DNA of 64,000 bases from contig CAMYXA010000001.1 of assembly GCA_947302975.1 (NCBI GenBank), forward strand, positions 42,086 through 106,085, given 5' to 3'. This DNA comes from an uncultured Candidatus Saccharibacteria bacterium. GTDB taxonomy: Bacteria; Patescibacteriota; Saccharimonadia; Saccharimonadales; Saccharimonadaceae. A model generated the notes under the pieces. The model searched no databases. It saw only the letters and a list, made by a program, of their open reading frames with translations, and had not been told where the DNA came from. The position numbers and the translations under genes were made by a program. This document shows, piece by piece, positions 59,321 through 64,000 of the stretch (positions are counted from its first letter, which is position 1; every line of letters starts with the position of its first letter).

Positions 59321-61939
59321 GTGGAGAAAAAGTGGAGTCTTTCTATTGCTGTTAGGGGGCTTTTTGTCTCCGCATTTCTCTCTACTGTCCTCGGTGTAGC
59401 AAACGCTAGCGCATATACGGTTACCTACAACGCCAATGGTGCACTTTTTGACACTGGCGAAGAAACGAATGCTGTTGTCTATAATGATGATCATAGTGTA
59501 ACTTCTGGTGAGTATAAATTGCCTGAAATGGGCAACCCAGACATCTATGAATTATTCTGGTCTACCGACACAGTTGGCAAGAAGCCAATCGAAATCGACA
59601 CGATTAGCTCTGATACTACTGTTTATGCGCAATATAGTAATGTTGTTTGGAATTATGGATATACTGGTGGCGAGCAGACTTTTACGCTTCCGTACAGTAA
59701 ATATGTCCGTTATGAACTCTGGGGTGCTGAAGGTGGTAAGACAAATGATTCTTTAATTGGCGCCTATGGCGGTTATTCGTCTGGTTTTGCGCGTTTCAAT
59801 ATTAATACTACTATTTTTATTAATAACGGCGAAGCGGGCGGTATTACTCCGACCTATACATATAACGGTGGTGGTATTCCGACGCCGAATACTGCGCAGA
59901 GATACGGAGGAGCTGGCGGCGGTGCTACCCATATCGCCACTATATCTGGTTTGTTGTCAGAGTTAGTGGATAATAAAGATAAAGTCTTAGTTGTTGCTGG
60001 TGGAGCCGGAGGTTCTACCTATAATAATGAATCACTGAGAGTTGGGGGTTCCGGCGGTGGATTCCGAGGTCAAAATGGATTAGGGACACGCTTTAGGGGA
60101 AATGGTGGCACTCAGACGGCTGGAGGAGTTAATCAAGGTATTCGTCCTTATGGCGGTAGAAGCGCTGGTTTCGGAATTGGCGGCAACGCCGAAGAAGGTG
60201 CTAGTACACCCTACGTTGGCGGAGGCGGAGGCGCTGGTTGGTATGGCGGTTCTGGTGGTGGGTTTGCAGGAGACGCTCGGAGCAATGGTTCAGGTGGCGG
60301 CGGCTCTGGCTATATTGCTAGCGCTGATATTGTCGATGGCGTAATGTATGGCTACGACGTTCCTACTAGCGACGAGCCTTCAACGCTGACCTATTCGACA
60401 GACAATTATTCTGATACCGCAACGTCCAAATACGCAAAACAAGGTAACGGCTATACGAGAGCTTCTATTATTCGTCCTACAATTACTTATAAGTGGGGCG
60501 ACAACGAGGAGAGTATGTCTGTCGTTTATCGTGAGAAAGCTTCTATTAATGACATTGCTCCATCTCGCACTGCAAGAACTGGCTATGATTTTGTATGGCA
60601 GTTAAACGGCGTGGATTATGATTTTGATACGCCGGTCACTGAGGATATCACTCTTGTTGGGAAGTGGACGCCGATCATCTATGATCTTACTTACGACCTT
60701 GACGGCGGCACTACTCCTGAAGCAAACCCAACAAGTTACACTATTGAAACCGACGATATAATTCTTATCAACCCAACTAAAGACTACTACGATTTTATTG
60801 GCTGGAGCGGCACTGGTCTTTCTGGCAAGCGCAACACTAGCGTAACTATCGCGAAGGGTAGCATTGGCGACCGTAGTTATGAAGCTAACTATACCGCAAT
60901 TCCATACACTATTACATACAATCTTGATGGCGGCACAAATGACGCCAATAACCCGACCGCTTATACTTACGAATCAAATGAAATTAATATCGTAGCGCCG
61001 ACTCGCGAAGGCTATACTTTCACTGGCTGGAGTGGCACAGATCTGACTGGCGAAAATAATATGACTATTACCATTCCAATCGAATCCTATGGAAACCGCG
61101 AATATACCGCTCATTGGAGCATTATCCAATATACTGCAACATTTGATGTAAATGGCGGCACCGCTATCGATCCATCAACTATCACGAGCGACTACGGTGT
61201 AGCCTTTGGCACGCTCCCAACCACTTCTCGCACCGGTTACGACTTTGATGGATGGTTTACCGAGCAAACTGGCGGCACCGAGATTTCCGATACTACTACC
61301 ATGCCGGCAGAAGATCATACCTACTACGCTCATTGGGAAATAATTAACTATACTATCGAATATGACCTCGGTGGTGAAGATATGGATACTCCACCAGCCA
61401 ATGACGCTTCTAACCCTACAAGCTACACTGTAGAAGATGCAGATATCACACTTAAAGCTGCAACTCCAGGCGATACCTGGCACTACTTCGTTGGCTGGGC
61501 ATTAGATCGCGATACTGAGGATGGCTTAACTGATAACTTTGTAATTGATACTTCCGAAATGAAGAACATCAAGGTTTATGCAATCTTCCAAGCTAACCCA
61601 TACACCGTAACTATCGATCCAGCAAACGGTGAAGCCGAAACCGTGAAATCTATTCGTGGTGATGAGGAGATTGGCGAACTTCCAACCCCAACAAAAGATG
61701 GTTACGATTTCCTCGGTTGGTTCTATGGTAACAAACAAGTGGATGAACACTTCCATCCACGCAGCGACGCAAGAATCGTTGCGCATTGGGAAGAAATTCC
61801 AATAGTGCCAAACACTGGTGTGAATTCTATGCCAAATACTGGCGATGCAATCTTAGATAATGTCATGGCTTTTGCTGTCGGAGTATTTGTCCTATTCGCG
61901 GTTTCACTGCGCACCCGCAAAGCTGAAAGGGAAATCTAA
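59321..61939 (+). CDS. Secreted repeat protein with glycine-rich domain and MPNTG-type wall anchor
   Basis: 872 residues from a GTG start preceded by AGAAAGG. Signal peptide (FVSAFLSTVLGVANASA) to about 30. A first InlB-like repeat (30-105) and a glycine-rich domain (about 110-365, many GG and GSGGG runs) precede five or six InlB B-type repeats (about 390-840; each has Y.FDGWFT- or FTGWSGT-like strands and an H/K/Y-W strand). The C-terminus has MPNTGD, a hydrophobic helix and RTRKAE, resembling an LPXTG sorting signal with M for L. No sortase is in the window. Probably wall-linked or membrane-held adhesin or lectin-like protein. Confidence 0.85.
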   Translation: MEKKWSLSIAVRGLFVSAFLSTVLGVANASAYTVTYNANGALFDTGEETNAVVYNDDHSVTSGEYKLPEMGNPDIYELFWSTDTVGKKPIEIDTISSDTTVYAQYSNVVWNYGYTGGEQTFTLPYSKYVRYELWGAEGGKTNDSLIGAYGGYSSGFARFNINTTIFINNGEAGGITPTYTYNGGGIPTPNTAQRYGGAGGGATHIATISGLLSELVDNKDKVLVVAGGAGGSTYNNESLRVGGSGGGFRGQNGLGTRFRGNGGTQTAGGVNQGIRPYGGRSAGFGIGGNAEEGASTPYVGGGGGAGWYGGSGGGFAGDARSNGSGGGGSGYIASADIVDGVMYGYDVPTSDEPSTLTYSTDNYSDTATSKYAKQGNGYTRASIIRPTITYKWGDNEESMSVVYREKASINDIAPSRTARTGYDFVWQLNGVDYDFDTPVTEDITLVGKWTPIIYDLTYDLDGGTTPEANPTSYTIETDDIILINPTKDYYDFIGWSGTGLSGKRNTSVTIAKGSIGDRSYEANYTAIPYTITYNLDGGTNDANNPTAYTYESNEINIVAPTREGYTFTGWSGTDLTGENNMTITIPIESYGNREYTAHWSIIQYTATFDVNGGTAIDPSTITSDYGVAFGTLPTTSRTGYDFDGWFTEQTGGTEISDTTTMPAEDHTYYAHWEIINYTIEYDLGGEDMDTPPANDASNPTSYTVEDADITLKAATPGDTWHYFVGWALDRDTEDGLTDNFVIDTSEMKNIKVYAIFQANPYTVTIDPANGEAETVKSIRGDEEIGELPTPTKDGYDFLGWFYGNKQVDEHFHPRSDARIVAHWEEIPIVPNTGVNSMPNTGDAILDNVMAFAVGVFVLFAVSLRTRKAEREI

Positions 61940-62034
61940 TAATAGGTGCGAGTTTGACCTCGCAAGCTCGGCCAATTCGCCTTCGGCGAGCGAACTGTGT
62001 TCTCCTCGCCCCCTGGTGCTATCAAAAATAAAAT

Positions 62035-62060
62035 AAGACCCTTTGGGTCTTCTTTTATTT
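62035..62060 (+). terminator. Terminator after the 872-aa protein
   Basis: AAGACCC (62035-62041), loop TTT, GGGTCTT (62045-62051) followed by CTTTTATTTTTT. Confidence 0.78.
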
Positions 62061-62063
62061 TTT

Positions 62064-62219
62064 GGTGAGCGTTGCACGGAACGTCTTGATGCGGTTCCCG
62101 ACATAAAAGCGCGCCTCTGTGGCGTGGTTGACTGGCTATTTGAGAACCCAGATTACGATCCGAAGCCACGAGTCATCCCTAAGGATAAATGCCCTGTTTT
62201 AGTAGATGTAACATTCTAG
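62064..62219 (+). pseudogene. Coding-like fragment without start codon
   Basis: A 51-codon open frame ending at TAG 62217-62219 reads RLDAVPDIKARLCGVVDWLF then ENPDYDPKPRVIPKDKCPVL, with natural-looking composition. There is no ATG and the frame runs back into the terminator. It looks like the 3' remnant of a lost gene. No family was recognised; chance is possible. Confidence 0.35.
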
Positions 62220-62285
62220 CTAGGAATGACAAGGAAATGAACATTGAACCAATGGGAAGGAAGAAGTTTTAGCGCAATCACAGTA

Positions 62286-62765
62286 TTAACTATGCGCTTG
62301 GAAATCGATTTCTGTAAGATTTTGCCGTTTAATTTTGCGAGAAAGCATCTCCTCCTCGCTAATAGCAGGAACTGCATGTTTGAGTTTACGTCCATTAAGT
62401 GCTGAAGCATCATCTTTAAGCTTTGCAAAGGCACACTTATCGCCACATTCTGGCCAATAGAACCATTTATCGTAATCAGTATAATCACCCACATTATCGT
62501 CAGAACAAAGCCAATGATCAACTTGCCAATCACAAGTATGTTCTGACCAATAATCTTCACATATATCGCCCGGTTCACCATCGCCAGCGAATTCAATAAT
62601 GAAGTCTGCCAGAACTGCAACATAAAGCTCTCCGGTTTTTGGGATGTGCCAATAATATAGAATTTTATCTGGATTTACTGGCTCGTAACCATCAAAAATA
62701 AGGCCTAAATTATCCACATTGTAATACTTAAGTATTTTCGGAAGTTCTCCATCTACTAATTCCAT
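62286..62765 (-). CDS. Hypothetical protein (159 aa), Trp/Asp/Cys-rich
   Basis: Start MELVDGELPKILKYYNV chosen because TGTCATAAT (62773-62781) ends 7 nt before it; the longer frame would include a tRNA terminator. Residues 60-130 are rich in Asp, Trp and Cys (CEDYWSEHTCDWQVDHWLCS), spaced like a small metal-binding or disulfide domain; the C-terminus is basic. No signal peptide. Located between gene debris and tRNA-Arg, a possible small acquired segment. Confidence 0.62.
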   Translation of the reverse strand: MELVDGELPKILKYYNVDNLGLIFDGYEPVNPDKILYYWHIPKTGELYVAVLADFIIEFAGDGEPGDICEDYWSEHTCDWQVDHWLCSDDNVGDYTDYDKWFYWPECGDKCAFAKLKDDASALNGRKLKHAVPAISEEEMLSRKIKRQNLTEIDFQAHS

Positions 62766-62782
62766 ATTACATATTATGACAA

Positions 62783-62814
62783 AAAACATCGCCTTATGCA
62801 ACAATTTCGGCGAT
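62783..62814 (-). terminator. Terminator after tRNA-Arg (CCT)
   Basis: Minus strand: ATCGCC (62814-62809), a 15-nt loop, GGCGAT (62793-62788), then GTTTTTTG. It abuts the promoter of the 159-residue gene. Confidence 0.72.
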
Positions 62815-62823
62815 ATCTTCATT

Positions 62824-62899
62824 TGGTGATCCGGGTGCGAGTCGAACGCACAACCTCTTCCTTAGGACGGAATTGCTCTATCCATTGAGCTACCGGACC
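62824..62899 (-). tRNA. tRNA-Arg (CCT)
   Basis: Minus strand: acceptor GGTCCGG pairs with CCGGATC (one G-U), anticodon loop GTCCTAA giving CCT, T-arm GTGCG/CGCAC, encoded CCA. It reads AGG. Confidence 0.93.
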
Positions 62900-62906
62900 T
62901 TGTCTA

Positions 62907-62915
62907 TGCTATAAT
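62907..62915 (+). promoter_or_regulatory. -10 box of the SurA-like gene
   Basis: TGCTATAAT ends 6 nt before the ATG at 62922, giving a leaderless start. Confidence 0.6.
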
Positions 62916-62921
62916 TATACC

Positions 62922-63926
62922 ATGAAACTTTTTGAGTCTAAGAAGACCGATAACAAAACTGATCTTGAAAAAGTGGAGGAGCGTCGCGAGGAAGTTCTCT
63001 CGAAGGGACGCAAGTTTAAGTACCCTCTCCAATATACGAAGCATCGCATTGTGGTGAACACAATTTTAATTTCTATTGTCGTGGCGGTGTTTTTGGCCGT
63101 GGGCGGATGGCTCGCGCTATATCGCTTCCAGATGACTGACGAAATTTTGTACCGCATGACGACGATTGTGCCGGTATCTGTGGCTAACGTGGACGGGGAA
63201 CAGGTGAGATTTTCGGATTATTTGATGCTTTATCGAAGTAGTATTGCTTCGATTGGTCAGAGGTCTGGAAACTTGGATGATAGTGAAAACGGCGAATGGA
63301 CGCGCACGATGTATAAACGCGCGGCCCTTACCAGCGCTGAGGAATATGCATACGCGATGAAGCTCGGACGTGAGGCTGGTGTGACGGTTTCGGACGAGGA
63401 AGTTGATAACGAATTTGAGAGACACCGCCAGGTTGGTGGTATCGATAGAAGCGAAGAGGGGTTCCTCAAGGTCCTCAAGGATGACTTTGGGATGTCTCGT
63501 AGCGAATATGAGCGCATGCTTTATCTTAATATCATGAAGGCGAAGGTTTCGGCGGTGATTGATACTGATGCAAGCGCACTGGCAGACCAGATTGAGGCGG
63601 CACTCTCTGAGACTAATAATGATTTTAAGGCGGTGGCCGGAAGATTCGAGGGGCGCGTTCTCTATGAGGAGACTGGTGGACTGGTCGCGAATAAAAATAT
63701 TGATGGTGGCCGCGCGAGCGAGGCTTTGAAGCTTGAGCCAGGGCAAACGAGCGGCAGATTTATGTCGATTAATGGTGATAGCTTCTACTTTGTAAAACTT
63801 GTGAATAAGACTGATGCGGAAGTGAATTTCGTATCGATTGCAGTGCCGTTCAGAGAATTTGATAGGCGTTTTGAGGAAATCAAGAACACTGAAGGCGGTG
63901 TTAACGAATATATCACCCTGGAATAG
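62922..63926 (+). CDS. Membrane-anchored SurA/PrsA-like chaperone
   Basis: 334 residues. A basic cytoplasmic tail, one transmembrane helix (about 47-68) and an extracellular helical SurA-N-like region (about 85-220: VSVANVDGEQVRFSDYL, GVTVSDEEVDNEFERHRQ), then a short parvulin-like part (FKAVAGRFE, EALKLEPGQTSGRF, YFVKLVNKT). The prolyl isomerase core looks reduced. It may fold secreted or pilus proteins outside the membrane. Confidence 0.78.
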   Translation: MKLFESKKTDNKTDLEKVEERREEVLSKGRKFKYPLQYTKHRIVVNTILISIVVAVFLAVGGWLALYRFQMTDEILYRMTTIVPVSVANVDGEQVRFSDYLMLYRSSIASIGQRSGNLDDSENGEWTRTMYKRAALTSAEEYAYAMKLGREAGVTVSDEEVDNEFERHRQVGGIDRSEEGFLKVLKDDFGMSRSEYERMLYLNIMKAKVSAVIDTDASALADQIEAALSETNNDFKAVAGRFEGRVLYEETGGLVANKNIDGGRASEALKLEPGQTSGRFMSINGDSFYFVKLVNKTDAEVNFVSIAVPFREFDRRFEEIKNTEGGVNEYITLE

Positions 63927-63928
63927 TG

Positions 63929-63937
63929 TGGTATAAT
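63929..63937 (+). promoter_or_regulatory. -10 box of tRNA-Gly
   Basis: TGGTATAAT, 10 nt before the mature tRNA 5' end; it lies just after the stop codon of the SurA-like gene. Confidence 0.6.
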
Positions 63938-63947
63938 TAAGGGGTAA

Positions 63948-64000
63948 GCGGGTATCGTATAACGGCTATTATGTATCCTTCCCAAGGATGAGACGAGGGT
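63948..64000 (+). tRNA. tRNA-Gly (CCC), cut by the window end
   Basis: GCGGGTA acceptor, D-arm, anticodon stem TATCC/GGATG with loop TTCCCAA giving CCC, then the start of the T-arm. It reads GGG. Confidence 0.85.

Larger units (their letters stand above)
61940..62285. other. Intergenic stretch with gene debris
   Basis: After the surface protein: GGTGCGAGT (61945-61953), a 9-bp match to the 3' half of tRNA-Arg (CCT) at 62833, then hairpin-rich sequence, a terminator (62035-62056) and a coding-like 51-codon fragment. No intact gene is seen here. Confidence 0.5.

Noticed and set aside
1..64000. CRISPR array or cas genes
   Set aside because: No regularly spaced repeats or Cas-like proteins were seen anywhere in the window.
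1..64000. Alternative genetic code (TGA as glycine)
   Set aside because: Many conserved genes (recF, dnaN, rpsF neighbours, MacB-like units) end correctly at TGA or overlap starts as ATGA, so the standard code applies.

Overview
The window looks like part of a Candidatus Saccharibacteria (TM7, Patescibacteria/CPR) chromosome. Evidence: moderate GC, TGA used as an ordinary stop codon (against Absconditabacteria/Gracilibacteria), a compact gene set with few orthologue-rich operons, a complete type IV pilus locus, FemAB and LCP wall genes, and large repeat-rich surface proteins. This assignment is inferred from gene content and style; no database search was possible.

Layout. 1-5.97 kb: cell-surface polysaccharide genes (rmlA, a family 2 glycosyltransferase and two double-domain glycosyltransferases). 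5.96-10.7 kb: wall-facing genes (an LGFP-repeat protein with a lysozyme-like N-terminus, an anchored acidic protein, and a LexA-type DNA-binding protein divergent from an LCP ligase). 10.7-16.7 kb: the chromosome origin in canonical order, jag-yidC-rnpA-rpmH on the minus strand and oriC-dnaA-dnaN-recF on the plus strand, with clear TTTTCCACA DnaA boxes. 16.6-29.2 kb: a large anchored orphan protein overlapping recF, an rRNA methyltransferase, a MacB-like ABC exporter, two Mur-ligase-like proteins, an amidinohydrolase, a PP2C phosphatase, tRNAs, and PAP2 and HIT hydrolases. 29.2-38.5 kb: valS, tdk, two small orphan genes, an intergenic stretch with covarying tandem hairpins, an IS-transposase N-terminal remnant coupled to a FemAB gene, two more FemAB genes and tsaD. 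38.6-44.9 kb: rlmH, a methyltransferase, tRNA-Gln, ftsK, a TetR-like regulator, and rpsF-ssb-rpsR-efp-tlyA-like. 45-57 kb: a 948-residue surface protein, then pilM-N-O-(small)-B-T-C, the pilin and pilD. 57-64 kb: xerD-like recombinase, ndk, two small orphans, an 872-residue repeat protein with an MPNTG-type C-terminus, a hypothetical, tRNA-Arg, a SurA-like anchored protein and a partial tRNA-Gly.

Genes working together. dTDP-rhamnose synthesis (rmlA) fits the WsaF-like glycosyltransferase beside it. LCP, FemAB, Mur-like, YidC and LGFP proteins build or decorate a Gram-positive-type wall. The pilus genes plus the giant repeat proteins form a contact surface plausibly used on a host bacterium.

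Most striking non-coding signals: (i) at least nineteen genes have a TATAAT-type -10 box, usually TGnTATAAT, ending only 6-9 nt before the start codon, implying leaderless or nearly leaderless mRNAs; (ii) two tRNA genes are followed by an element that repeats the tRNA 3' acceptor strand plus CCA; (iii) two 54-bp tandem units fold into hairpins with compensatory base changes; (iv) a perfect intrinsic terminator for ftsK lies inside the first codons of the next gene; (v) elongation factor P carries arginine at position 32.
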